From Zelopaecilomyces penicillatus (lineage: Eukaryota; Ascomycota; Sordariomycetes; Hypocreales; Pseudodiploosporaceae), in NCBI GenBank assembly GCA_005765155.1, contig VCCP01000004.1, positions 3,224,001 to 3,288,000 on the forward strand: DNA of 64,000 nucleotides, given 5' to 3'. The notes below the pieces were generated by a model. It was given only the letters and a program-made list of their open reading frames with translations, was not told the origin of the DNA and did no database searches. The number at the start of each line of letters is the position of its first letter. Within the stretch, counting starts at the first letter, position 1. The position numbers and the translations under genes were made by a program. Shown piece after piece: positions 34,471-49,000 of the stretch.

Positions 34471-34943
34471 TATAATTTATAATATAAGATTATAATTAAA
34501 GCTAGTAGCTATAATAATAGAAAAAAGATAATAAATAATTATTTAAAATAAATTTTAAAGAAAAGAAGAAAGAAATGATTATATTATTAATATAAAAAAG
34601 AAATTAGGATTTAATTAGGAATCTAGTTATTTTATATATTTAAATAATATTAGGATTATTTAGAATTATTTAAGAATTCTAAATAATATTTCTTTAGATT
34701 TCTAAGTATTTTAAATAATAAGAAAGGGAGGGGTATAAAGGATAAGCCCTTATTTTACTAGTCTAGCCTGATATAGTAGGTCAGGCTGCACAGGCTTTTT
34801 AGGTCTTATAGCAGGTCAGGCTGCTACCTTATAGCAGGTCTGGCTGCTAGGGCTATAGCAGGTCTAGGTGTTAAGCTATAATAGGTCTAGCTATTAGTCT
34901 TATAATAGGTCAGGCTGTTATATAAAACCTATTTATTTTAATA
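34471..34943 (-). repeat. 5' LTR of Copia C
   Basis: 473 bp. The half nearest 34,900 keeps many more C and G (GCAGGTCAGGCTGC-type repeats at about 34,780-34,870) than the partner LTR, so the two LTRs were not mutated evenly. Confidence 0.85.
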
Positions 34944-35339
34944 ATAATAATAAAAAGCCTTATTATAAAGAATAAATCTTTTAAATATTTAATTTAAATA
35001 TATTATAAATAAAATTAAATACTATATATTAAATATTAATTAATCTTATCTTAAAATAAATTAAATAAATATACTTTTTAAAAGATATAATAAAAGTACT
35101 TAAAGATATAAAATAAAAAGATAAATACTATAAATAGAATAATAAACTTTAAATATTATAAGAATTTTAAAAAACTATTATATAAAAACTATATAAATCC
35201 CTTATTTATAATTATTAAGAAATTATTAAAGCTATTAAATAAATATAAAAACACTATAGATTTAAAGGATTATAATAAATAATCTAAAAGATTATAAATA
35301 ATTATATTATTTATAAATAAACTAAGTTAATAAGATATA
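34944..35339. other. AT-rich stretch, no gene
   Basis: About 400 bp of A/T-dominated DNA between Copia C and an antisense Gypsy LTR. It may continue the Gypsy relic interrupted by C. No motif could be read. Confidence 0.6.
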
Positions 35340-36430
35340 AACTATATAAAGAATTATAACTATTTATTATATATAAAAAGAATAGTTCTATTTTCTATCT
35401 AATTTAATAATCTAATTAATTATCTAATAATCTAATTAAAAGATAAAAAAATAAAAGGATAATTATTCTAATAATCTAATATAAATAATATAGATAATAA
35501 TAATAATTATCTATTATTAAGAAAAAGGCAATTAATTTTTTATTACTTATTTATTTATTATATAATTAACTTTATATATTATATTTTTTTTTTTAAATCT
35601 TTATTATTATATTTAGCTTAATCTTTAAGATTATAATCTTTATTTATAAATCTGATTTTATTTATTATTTAATATTATCTACATTAATTTTATTCTTAAT
35701 TATAATATTAAGAATTCTCCTTTAATTTATATAAATCTTTTTTTTAATATTATATTTTTTTAATAATTATATTTATATAATATAATAAATAATCTGATTT
35801 ATTTATTTATTATCTATATAATAATAATAATAATATAGATTTTTTTTTAATCTTATTATAAAGAACTTAATTATTAAATACTAGTATTATTATTATTTCT
35901 TTAGGTATTTTAATTAAATCTAATTCTTTTTATAATAATAAAATATATATTAAAGCTTTTATTCTTTATTATATCTTTATTTTTTATTATTTTTATTTTA
36001 TTAATAAACTTTTAATATTATTTAAATTTAATTTCTTAATAAATAAATTTAATTAAACTTTATATTTAATATCTATTATAATAATAATTATTAATATTAT
36101 TTTAATTTTAATTTCTTTAATTATAAAGCTTTATTATCCTAATATTAAAGTAAATAATCTATTTAAAATAAAAATATAGATTTATTTAATCTTTTATTAA
36201 ATAATAAATTAAATAATAAATTAAATAATAAATTAAATTCCTTTTATATTAAAATTTTATTTTTTAGTATATATTAGGATTTCTTTTTTAAAATTATTTT
36301 TATTAAAATCTAGTATTTAATTCTTTTAATAATCTTTATTTAATCTATTAATTAATAAAAGATATATATTTATAATATTATAAATCTTATAAATTTTTTT
36401 TTTTATAATTCTATATAATACTATTTTAAA
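35340..36430 (-). mobile_element. Gypsy relic, antisense 3' end (LTR plus pol end)
   Basis: 35,345-35,530 is the reverse complement of the Gypsy LTR at 54,174-54,334, and 35,560-36,300 is the reverse complement of 53,740-54,140 (the end of pol). It is cut at 36,430, where a different Gypsy element begins on the plus strand, probably by insertion. No ORF survives. Confidence 0.65.
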
Positions 36431-39400
36431 GTATAATATATAATATATACTTATAATCTTTATATATAGTATTATAGATTATTTACTTAAAATATATAAA
36501 AATAAATATAAGCTTTAATATTAATATAATTATTAAAATTATTAATTCTTATTTATTTATTATAAATCCTAAATTAAAATCTCTTGATAATTTTTATATT
36601 TCTTTTTATAAATACTTAGGATTCATAATAGTTTTTAAAAAAAATATAAAATAAAGATATAAATTATTATTAAATCTATTTAAAGATATTTTATTAAAGC
36701 TTATAAATAAGATAATTTAATTATAAAAATTAAGAATAATCTTAATTATAAAAAGATATATAATACCTATTCCTAAGCTTATTAAAAATTAATTAAATTA
36801 TTCAGATTTTAAAAATAAATTAATAAAAATAAAGGATTAACTTAATATAATTAATGAATTTATATAAATTTAAGAATAACTAGCCTATATATAATAATAA
36901 TTTATAGAATAATAGATATTATTATAAGATAATAATACTTTATAAATACCTATAATATCTATATAAAAAGATATTAATAATTTAATAAAAATTAAGATAT
37001 TTATTAAATTAGTTTTTTAAGGAATCTTAAAAAATAAGATTATTTAATTAATTAATCTAGAAAAGATTTTTAAAAAAAATTTAAAAGTCTATTAAAATAA
37101 TAAAAATAAGATTCTTTTAACTATTAATTAATTAAATAAATAATTAATAGAAAACTAATAAATAATCTAATTAATAAATCTAGATTAATAATTTATTAAT
37201 ATAATATCGAATTAGGATTATTTTTTAAAATAAATAAATATTTTATTATTAAAATAAAAGAATTATTTATAGGAATTTTATTATTAATTTTATAAATTAA
37301 AATAAAAGCTTAAAAATATTTTAAATAAATTATATAATATTATATTATATTATAACTTTTATCTTAAACTAAATCCTATATAATAAATAATATTCTTTTT
37401 TATAAAACTTTTTTTAATAGTATAAGTTAATCTATAAATATATAATAAATTATTAATTAATTATCTTAATTTAATGTATTTTATAGGCTAATATTAGATA
37501 AGAGATATATAAAAAAGGAAAATAAATAATAATATAATTACTTTAAATAAATATTTTAAATTAAATATAAAAAAACATTTTTATTTAATAAAATAAAAGG
37601 AAAAAGTAATTAAAGAATAATTAATTAAGAAATAAAATATAATTAAATTATAGGTATTTTTAAATTATAAGGATAATTATTTATATCTATCTTATAATAA
37701 AACTTAAAGATTTTTAATAAAAGATTATAAAGAATAAAGATAAAATAAAAGCTTTATAAAGATAATATATTATATTTATAAAGATAATAATTATTTAATA
37801 AATATATATTTAAATAAAATTTTTTTTAGAATAAATTATTAAAATCTATTAAAAATAATATAAAAAAAGAAAAATAATTAAAATAATCTTAATAGCTTTA
37901 ATTAAATAGATTTAAATTAGAATAATAGCTTATTTTTATATAATTATAATAGTTAAAGGATAAAATTATATTAAAATATATATAGATCTTAATATAAGAT
38001 TTAAAATTAATTTAATAAATAAAGAATTTATAAAGAAAAGCTGATTAAAATAATTATCTTTAATATTAATTAAATTAAAAACTATAAATAAAATAGGAAT
38101 TAAAATCTATAATACCTAAAAAATATTAATATTTATTATTAATTTAAAGGGTATTATTAAATATTTTATAATTATATATATTAATATTAATTATAATTTA
38201 AGAAAGAAAGAAAGCTTTATTTTATTTAATATAATTATATTAATTAAATATTATATTTATTTAAATATTTATAATAATATATAATAGTTTAAATAAAATC
38301 AAGATATTGTTAAAATCCTTTAATTATATAAATTTATAAAAGCTTATAAAAATAAAACTATTATTTTTATAATTATATATTTAAATAAATCTATTTTTTA
38401 AAAGAAAAAGAAATATTAAATAATATATAAGATATTATAGATTTATCTTTATAATTATAAATATTTTTAGATATATTTATATCTATAAATATTAATATTT
38501 TATTAATATATAAGGAAATAAATTATATAATTAATCTATTATTAAATATATTATCTTTTTATAAAATAATCTATTCTTTTTTATAAAAGGAATTAAAGGA
38601 ATTATAATAATCCCTTAAAAAGAATATTATATTAAATAGAATATATTTTTTAAAAAGCTCTATAAAAGTATTAGTTTTAATTATTTTTAAAAAAAAATCT
38701 ATACTTATATATAGATTATTAAAATCTTAATAAAATAATAAATAAGAATTATTATATTTTATTATTTATTTCTGAGATTCTTAATTATATTATAAAAATA
38801 GAATATTTTATAAAAATTAATATTAAAGATATATATTATTAAATCTAAATTAAAAAGAATAATAAATAAAAAAGAATAATAAATAACAAGTAGCTCTTTA
38901 TATTTAATATAATTATTATAAATATCTAATAATACTATTTAAATTAATTAATATATCTATAATATTTAATATTATATATATATAATCTTAAAGGAATTAT
39001 TTAATATTATTTATATTATATATTTTAATAATATTTTAATTTTTTTTAAAATCTATAAAAAATAGATTTTATATATAAAATAAGTTTTATAAAAATTAAG
39101 GATTATATATCTTTATATAAATCTTAAAAAATACTATTTTTATTAAAAAAAGATAAAGTTTTTAAGATATTTCTTTTTTATAAAAGAAATATTAATAAAC
39201 TTAAAAAGAATAATAATAATTATAAAATAAGAATAATTAAAAATATATAAACATATATAGATTTTCCTAGAATTTTATAGTTTTTATTATAAATTTATTT
39301 ATAAATATTTAAATATTATTATATTATTAAATATATTACTTTAAAGTAATAATAATAGAAAAAGGGTAAGGAATATATCCTTAAATAATAATAAAAGATA

Positions 39401-42400
39401 AGCTTTTTAATATTTTAAATAAATATTTTAAGAAATATCTTTATTAAGATATTTTAATCTATAATATTAAATATAATTTAAAATAAATACTTTAAAATAT
39501 ATAATAATAGAAATAATATTATAATAGAATAATAAAGGTATTTAATATTTAATAGCCTTTTAATTTAGAAAATTTATTCTTATAAAAATAAATTATAATA
39601 TATTTAATAAAAAAATATTTCTTATAATATATTCCTTTTAATATTAATAAAAATATATTAATAGATTAATAAAATAAATAAAAGTTTTATTTAATTATTA
39701 AAATCTTTAAGGCTTTATAATATAATTAAAGCTAATAAAAAAATAAATATATTAGTATATAATCTTAATACTTTATAATTTTATTATAAGGTATTACTTT
39801 AATAAATTAAATCTAATAGATATGCCTTTATGATAATCTAATTATTAAAATAAAAAAACCTTAATTAATTTAGAATTATTATTATTATTATATAATAAAT
39901 TAAATAAATTAATAATAAATACCTAATATATTAATAATAAATTATTAATATTAAAATACTTTTTAAATTAATAAATTAAAGCTATAATAAATTATAAATA
40001 AAAGTTTTTATAATTAAAAATAAAAATAGCTATAAATAATAAAATTTTAATAAATATTAATATATTTAAATTATTTTTATAGCTTTTAATAAAAGCCTAA
40101 TAATAAGATATTAAAATAATATAATAAAAAGAAAAGTTATTATTAAAGAAATAGGGATAAAATCAAAAATCTTAATTAAGAGATATAAATAATTTTATAA
40201 AATTAAAAAATTATATTTATATCCTTAATAATTTATTTTTAAGAAATAAGCTTTTATAGCTTTATTATAATAATTTATTAATAGATTATTTTAATATTAA
40301 AGATATTATTAAGCTTTTATAATAAAAATTCTATTAATACTTTATATATAAGAATATTAATAAATATATTATAAACTATAATATTTATTAAGATATAATT
40401 ATATAATATTATTAATTATATAGATATCTAAAATTATTATTAAATTTTAATAAATCTTAAAAAGAAATCTTTATAGATTTTATTATTAGTTTATTAATAA
40501 TTATTTATTAAAAAAGAGAAGTTAGTATAATATTAATTATTATTAATTAATTTATAAAATATTTTTTTTATAAATATTATAATTATTATATTAGAATTAA
40601 TTAATTAAATTATTTTATTATAAGATAGAATTATATTTTAATATATTAAAAGATATTATATTTAATTAAGATTTAATTTTTATTAGTAAATTTTAATTAA
40701 AGCTATATTATTAATTATATATAAAATATTACCTTTTAATTATATTTTATTTATAAATTAATAAATAAATTAAATATATAAATCAGGTTTTAAAATATTA
40801 TTTATAATATTTTATAATAAAAAAATAAATAATTTAATTAATTAATTTTATTTTATATAATATAATTTATTTATAATTTAATTATTTCTTTTATAATAGA
40901 TGTTTTATTTAATAAGGCTTTAATAAGCTATAATCCTATATTTTATATATAAGATAACTTTAATCTTAAAAGTTAATTATTTATTATAATATACTATATA
41001 TAAAGATTTTTAAAATTATAAAAAGATTTAATAATAAAATAAAAAATAATAATACAAAAATAAATAAAAGGCTATAATGAAGTTTATTAATTACTTATCT
41101 TAAAAAGAGATAATATAATAATATTAAATATAAAAAATCTTTATTTAAAAATAAGAAAAAAGTTATATTTAAGATTTATTAATCCTTTTAAATTCTTTAA
41201 TAAATTAATTTATAAATATAGTATTTAATTTTATTAAACTAATATTTATAAATTTATAATATCTTTTATATATTATTATTAAAATCTTAAAAATAATATT
41301 AAGATTTCTTTATTAATAATCTTTTAATATTAGATTTAAAAAATAAAAATAATTAAGAAATTAAAAAAATTAAAAAAAGCTATTATTTAAATAGAATTTT
41401 ATTATTTAATAAAATAAAAGGATTAGCCTTTTAAATATAATTAATAGATTTTAAAAAAGGATATAAATATTTTAAAATTTATTAAGATATTTAATAAAAT
41501 ATAAATAAAAATAAAAAGATCAATTAAAAAAGCTATAAAGAAAATAAACAATTATATTAAAGGTATATTATAACATTAATAAAAATTCTTAAATAAAATA
41601 AATTATTATTTTAAAATAATAAAAATATAATAAAATACTATTTAAACTTTAATAAAAATAATTAAAAACTTAATCCTTATAATAATATTCTTAAATATAA
41701 TCTTATTATTATTAATTAAGGCTTAAATTTTATCTATAATAATAAATAAAATTAATTATTAAATAATATATCCTTTATTATTAATATAAAGCTTTAAACC
41801 CTAATTAATATATTATTTAATTATTTTCTTATAATATTTAATTTATATCTTTTAATATATAGCTTTTATTAATTATTATTAAATATTAATAAATAATTAT
41901 TAGAAAAATAAGACAGTATTTATAAAAATAAGTATATTATCTATTAATTTATAATTTTCTTTTAATTAAAGATCTTATTAAATAATCTTTAATTTAATAT
42001 ATTTAAGCTAAATAGGCTTTATAATCTTTTTAGTTTTAATTAATCTAAACTCTTATTAATAAACTATTTTAATAGTTTTAAAAATTAAATAAATATTAAT
42101 AAAAAGATTAATAATATTCTATTATTTGTTTTTAAAAAAAATATTTTATTTAATTATTATAAGATAAAGGTAATTAAATTTATTTAAGAAATCAAGAATT
42201 TAAATTAATTCTTTAGTAGTATTAATTATTAATATTAAAGGATTAAAACTAAATATTAATAATGCTTTTAAAATTATAAAAAAAAAGAAAATCTATAAAT
42301 TATAATTATTATTATATTTAATATAATTAATATAATAAACTAATAAAATAAAAATAAAAATATATTTAATTATTATAAATTTATAAAATTATTATTCCTT

Positions 42401-42853
42401 ATTTATTATTTATATATCCTTTTTAATTATAGATTTTAAATAATAATTATATTAATACTATTTAATAATAAAAATATTAGATCTTTTATAATATTTTTAT
42501 ATAATAATTATTAAGCTTTTTATAGCTTTTTTATTAGTTATAATAATTATTTAATAATTTATTTAAGAGCTTAATATATAATAATTAACAAATAAAAAGA
42601 TTAAATATAAAAGATAATATATTAAGAAATATTTAATAAAATAAAAAGGTAAATATCTTAAAATATAAGAGTTTTTAAATATATATATTAAAATTAAAAA
42701 ACTATATAATATAAATAAAAATATATATAAGTATTAAAATAGAATTTAATAAAAAAAAAGAATAGTTATAACATTATTATAACGTATAATATATAATATA
42801 TAATTATAATCTTTATTTATAGTATTATAGATTATTTACCTGGAATATATAGA
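36431..42853 (+). mobile_element. Ty3/Gypsy element H, RIP-saturated
   Basis: Bracketed by a direct repeat of about 70 bp (36,431-36,500 and 42,784-42,853), possibly short LTRs. Inside, in plus orientation, an RT core reads INIKDIYY (for LDIKDAYH) upstream and IYFNNILIF (for YLDDILIFS) at 39,018-39,047. An integrase reads IFIDFI near 40,470 and, at 40,721-40,792, a frame whose every difference from the Gypsy consensus HPQTDGQTER is a C-to-T or G-to-A change. The order RT then integrase is diagnostic of Gypsy. Gag is probably at 36,780-38,500 but is unreadable. Confidence 0.72.
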
Positions 42854-43109
42854 AATTATTATTAGATTTAAAGAACAATTTTATCTATATTAATTAATTA
42901 ATCTTTATATAGATATATTTCTCTTATATTATTTATTCTTAGGCTTTTATATTGATATTTTCATATTAAAGGATAAATCTATAAAGCTAGTATTAAACTT
43001 ATATAATATAAATCTTTAAAATTATAAATAATAAAATCTATTATTATAAGTAATAATATTTATTATAAATAATAGATATAATAATTTATTTTTAAAATAA
43101 AGGAAAAAG
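42854..43109. other. AT-rich junction, no gene
   Basis: About 250 bp between the right direct repeat of element H and the next Gypsy copy. It retains scattered C/G, with no identifiable feature. Confidence 0.5.
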
Positions 43110-45876
43110 AACTATAAAATAAATATATATCTTTATTTTTAATAAAATAAAATTATTAAAAGGTTAATATAAAGTTTATATTAAATAACATAAAAATAAT
43201 TATAATATATAATATAATATATTTAAATATATTAATTAATAAAAAATAAATTTAATAAAATTTATTAAATATAATCATTTATAAAATTAATAAATTAAAA
43301 TTAATATAAAAAATAATTAATTTATTTAAAATTATTAATAGATTTAGATTTAATTTCTATATTATAAAATAATTTAATAAAGATTATAATATTATAAAAT
43401 ATTATAATTATGTTATATCTTAAAGAAGTATTTATATAATATTAATTTATATAAATCTAATAAACAATTTATTTAGTTTATTTAATAAAATAATTAAACT
43501 ATTAAATTTATTAGAAAATAAGCTATAAAATAAAACAAATATATATATAATAAATAATAATAATATTAAGAATTAAAAAAAAAGCTTTTTTATAAAATTA
43601 AATAAATTAAATAAAATTAAAGTTAAATAAGGAATTTATATATATATAATTAATTGAAAAGAATTTAAAAGAATTATAAAATTTATTAAATTATATAATA
43701 TATAATAAGATTAAAAAATAATCTTAATAAATAAAAATATTATAATAAAGATTAAATTTATTAAAGATTAATAAAATAAAAAGATAATAATAAAACTATA
43801 TTTATTAAGATTTAAGAATAATGTTTTTTTAATATAATAATATATAAGATTTATAATTAAAAATATATAAGCTAAATAAAAAAATTAATATTATTTAATT
43901 ATTTTGTTTTATTATATAATAAAAAATAAATAATAAATATAAAAAAAGAAAAAGAAAAATTAAAAAAACTTATTTTCTTTTTTAAAGATAAAAGATAAAT
44001 TAATATTAAATATATTAATATATTTTTATTAATTATTAAAATATAATAAATATAAAAATAAGATAATTATTATTAATTTATAAAGATTAAAAATATCTTA
44101 TATAATATTAATAGGGTTTAAAAATAATCTAATCTATATAATAATTTATAAATTAAAAGCTATATTTTTATAACGAATTTATAAAAATATATATTAATAA
44201 TATATTTATTTTTAATAATAATTTTAAGAATTATTATAAATATTTATATAAGATCTTATATTTATTAAAGAATTTATAATAAATAATTTTATTAATAAAC
44301 TCTTTTTATATATATTTATTATTTCTTTTATTTATATTTTAAATTAATATCTTTAATATAAATATAATAAATAATAAATTAAAAATATTAAAAAAAAAAT
44401 ATTAATTATATTAATTATTTTTAAGATATATTTAAAAATAATTATTCTTTTTAAAAAAATTATTTATAAATTTTAAATAAAAATAATTATTTTTAAATAT
44501 ATCTTAAAAATAATTAATATAATTAATAATTTTTTTTTAATATTTTTAATTTATTATTTATTATATTTATATTAAAGATATTAATTTAAAAATCTTTTTA
44601 AATAAAATAGAATCTTTTAAAATATTATAGGATTATTTAATAAAAATATAATCTTATTTTATTATAATTTAAAAAGATTTATTTTCTTTAAATTAAATAT
44701 ATATAAAGAAAAATTAAATCCTTTTATATTTTATTTTAAAATAATAAATAAAATAAAAGATAAATATTTATTTAATAAATATAATTAATTATATTTTTAA
44801 ATAAGCTATTAATAAAATCTAAAAAAGATATAAATTAATTAAATTTAAGATTAAATATTTAATATAATTATATTAAAAAATAAAAATAATAATTTAATTA
44901 TTAATTTATTAAATTATTATTTTAATAAGCTATATAATAATTAAGGAAAACTTAATTATATAAATATATTAATATTAAGTTTAAATTAATATAGATTAAA
45001 TATTTATTATATATTAAGAAATTTAATTTTTATATATAATATATTATTATAATTTTTAATAAATAATAAATAATTATAAAAAATAAAATAAAAAAGATTA
45101 TTTAATAAAATATATTAAATAAAGTTAATAATATTAAAAAAGAAATATATATATATTTTTTTAATTTTTATATTAATAAATAATAGCTTAAAAATAAAAT
45201 TTATAAAAAAATATTTATAAGATAATAAATTAATTAAGATTATTATAATATTAATTATAAATAGCTTTAAATAAAAAAAGTTTAAAATTCTTTTAAAAAA
45301 AGATTAATAAATTTATAATAATTATTTTATATGAATTCTTTTATATAATAGCTATTATTTTTATTATAGAATTATTAAAAGATATATTATATTTATTCTA
45401 AAACAAATTAAATTATAAATATTCTTTTTATTATAATAATAATAATTTATAAATAAAATAAAACGTTTATATTAATCCTAGGATTAATTTATTATATAAT
45501 TAAATAATAAATAAAAATCTAATTAAAATTATTATTATTATAAAATTAAGATATATCTAGAATAATAATAAATAATAAGAATATTAAATTTATATTTAAC
45601 TTAATTTTCTTTTTTAAAATACTAAAAGTAAATTTGATATTTAATATTATATATTATTTATTATTTATAAATAAATAGATTATTTAAAAAAAACACTTAA
45701 CTTATAAAATTAGCTTTAAGATATTATTTAATTATATTAGATATATTATAAATAAAGATAATTCTAGACTTATAAATTTCTTTATATAATCCTATAAATA
45801 TTTTAATATAAAATAATTAAATAAATTAATAATAACATTTAGATTTATTAAATAATTAAATCTTTTATAAAGGAAT
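43110..45876 (+). mobile_element. Ty3/Gypsy copy G0, truncated at both ends
   Basis: Aligns in sense with G1 (48,230 to about 51,800). The RT catalytic region reads YINNIFIFNNNF at 44,190-44,225. It stops abruptly at about 45,876 against an LTR-like sequence, lacking the rest of integrase and the pol end. It carries a private 109-bp fold-back duplication at 44,338-44,590. Confidence 0.65.
44338..44590. repeat. Near-perfect 109-bp inverted repeat
   Basis: The left arm 44,338-44,446 and right arm about 44,481-44,590 are reverse complements over about 109 bp with roughly one difference, separated by about 35 bp. The left arm aligns collinearly with other Gypsy copies; the right arm has no counterpart there, so it is the added copy. 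Confidence 0.8.
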
Positions 45877-46009
45877 ATTATAATTATCTATATCAGATTA
45901 TTAAAATAATTATCCTTTTATTTCTTTATTTTTTTAATTAGATTATCAGATAACTAGCCAGACTATAAGATCAGATAAAAAATAAAATCATCCTTTTTAT
46001 ATATAATAA
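45877..46009 (+). repeat. 5' LTR (partial) of Gypsy G1
   Basis: Matches 54,204-54,334 from TATAATTATCTATAT to the shared end TCCTTTTTATATATAATA. The first ~30 bp present at 54,174 are absent, so it is truncated at the junction with G0 or slightly misplaced. Confidence 0.6.
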
Positions 46010-49000
46010 TTATATAATCCTTATCCCTATATAATAATTATTTATAAACTTTATTTTATTTAAATCTAATTATTTAATAATTAAATCTATTAATAAAAAA
46101 ATTTATTATTAAAATAATTATCTAGATATAAATAATAAGATCTTAATTATTAAATATATTATTAAATTTATTTAAATAAAATATCTATATATATATCTAT
46201 TATTATTAAAAAGGATATTAAAAAAATTAAGGAACTATTAAAAGATATTATAATTATTTAAAATCTATTATTTTATTTCCTATTAAACTAGATAAAAAGG
46301 AAAAGTAAATTTATTTAGTATTTATAAAGATAAGATAAATAATATTTAAAACCTAAATCAATTAATATTATTATTAATATAATACTATTAATACCTTATT
46401 ATTCTATTAATAATAATAGATTAATAATTATTAATGAATTATTAAAAAATAAATATTTAAATATAATATTTTTATCTATTTCTATTAATTTTAGATAAAT
46501 AAATAATAGTATTAAACTATTAAATTAAAATAGATAATTATAAATAGGATTTCTATATAAGTCTATATTAATATTAAAGAAGTTATTAAAGAATAAGCTA
46601 ATAATTAGATTTATATCTTTTAATTAAATCAGGTAATACTATTAATAATTATTAAAAGAAATAAATTAAAATCTTTTTTAAATAAAAAAATATAGAAAAG
46701 ATTTATTATATTATCTAATATTAATAAATAAAATATATATAATATTAATTATATTCCTTTTAAAGTATTATTATAAATAGCCTTATTATTATTAAATAAT
46801 TTTATATTATTATTATTATCTTTATTAATTAATCTATTCTTATTATCTTATTAAAAATTATTTATTTATTCTAAAATATAAAAAGATAATATAATTAAAA
46901 TATAAAATACTTTTATAATAAAAATTAAAAGATTCCTTTAATAGTATTAAATATAATACCTTCTATTAATTTATTAAATAAATAATTTTAGATATTATTT
47001 AAATAAATAACTAAGAATAAAAAAAAATTAAATAATAAAAAAATAATTAATTATAAAGGATTATATGAGCTTAATATAATAATTAAAAGATATAAAAAAT
47101 TAAAATATTTAACCCTAGATTAAAAAAGTCTTTTAATAGATTAAATATAATATAAATTATAAATAATATTATTTAAAGAAATATAAATCTTTTTATTAAA
47201 AGTATTTAAGATAATATAATTTATCTATCCTATATTAAAACTATTTATATAAATCTTTTTTAATTATTTTATAGAAAAGTATTATATTAATAGATTAATA
47301 GAATAATAGAATAATAGAATACTAATATTAAATTATTAAAAGATTTATTAATATATAGGTTATAATATTATAAAAATAATTTAAAATAGATAAAATTAAT
47401 ATTATTAGATAGTTATTAATTATAAAATATTATAAAAAAGATTATTATTAAGATATTAATATTAAGGAATAAGCTTTAAAGCTATTTTAAATAATAAAAG
47501 TAATTAGATTTAAAATAATTAATTAATAATTAAATTAAATCTATATTTATTTAAATAAATCCCTTAATAAATTGATTTTTTATCTATAAACAAATCTAAA
47601 TCTAAATAAATACCTTAAATATATTTATAAAAAATAATAAGCTTAATAAATAATATTTAATAAGATTAAATTAATAGAATAATTTTTATAAAGGATTAAA
47701 TACAAAACCTAATAATAATATTTATTAATAAAATAATTAATATTATTATTAAAATAAAAGTAATACTTAATCTATTTAATATTAATAATAAATACCTAGA
47801 TACTATATATAAAATAATTATATCTATTATTAGGATAAAGATAATAAAGATATTAATATTAATATAAGAGATAAAGGTATTAAAGAATATGAATAATAAT
47901 TAAAGGCTATTAAATATTAAATAATATCTAAATTTATTATTTATAACTTTAATAAAAGCTATTATATACTAAATAATATTAATAAAATCTTTTTTAATTC
48001 TTTTTATAATTTATTTTTAATATTTATAATAATAAAAAGATCCTTACCTTAATAGATCCTATCTTTTAAATTATTTATTCTATTATTTAAATATATTATT
48101 AATAAAAATAAAGATATATAAAAGGATTATCTAAAATATAATATATATTTATAAATAATTATATAATAATAAGAAAAGAAATATTTAATAAATCCTTTAA
48201 GCTATTATATTAGATAGAAACTTTTAATTAATAAAAAAGAAAAGAAGATTAAGCTAAGATATTTTTTTATTTTTAATAAAATTAAAAAATTCAAATAAAC
48301 CAAAAATAAGATAATAATAAATTAATAAGATATAGCTATTTAAAGATTAAAATAAAATTTTTATTAAATAAAATTATTATAATTATAATAATAGATTTAA
48401 TATACTTAAATATATTAATTAATAAAAATAGTTTTAAAAAAACCTATTAAACATAACCTTCTATAAAATAAATAAATTAAAATTAATATAAGAAATAATT
48501 AGATTATTAAAAATTATTAATAAAATTAGATTTAATTTCTATATTATAAATTAAATTAATAGAAATTTAATATATACTTATTTTATAATTAATATTTAAT
48601 TAATAAAAAATCTAAAACCTAATATATTATTAAAAATAAATTTTATCAATAAATATAATATTAATATCTTAATTATAAAAAAGAAATTCCAAATCTATAT
48701 AATTTATAATATAATAATACCCTTTAAAATATAAATAAAATATAAATTAATTTATTAAAAAGTTATAATAATATAGAATATAATAATACTATTAAGATTA
48801 AAAAAATAAATATTAATAAATTATACTTATTTTAATTATTATATTTTATATTTTATAAAAAGGGTATACTATTTTATATTAAAAAATATAATTATAATAG
48901 ATTATATATGTATAATAAATACTTTTAATATACTATTAATAATTAATTAGATTATAATAATAAATAATATAAATAAATTAATAAGATATTAATATAAATA

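Larger units (their letters stand above)
28673..34943 (-). mobile_element. Copia element C, full length, heavily RIPped
   Basis: Same family as A/B, with a diverged LTR. 3' LTR 28,673-29,145, gag-pol about 33,885 down to 29,180, leader, primer site 34,454-34,467, 5' LTR 34,471-34,943. The internal length (about 5.3 kb) matches B, so there is no large deletion. C/G depletion is much stronger than in A/B, except for the outer half of the 5' LTR. It is inserted in AT-rich DNA close to a Gypsy Gag remnant. No convincing target-site duplication is visible. Confidence 0.88.
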
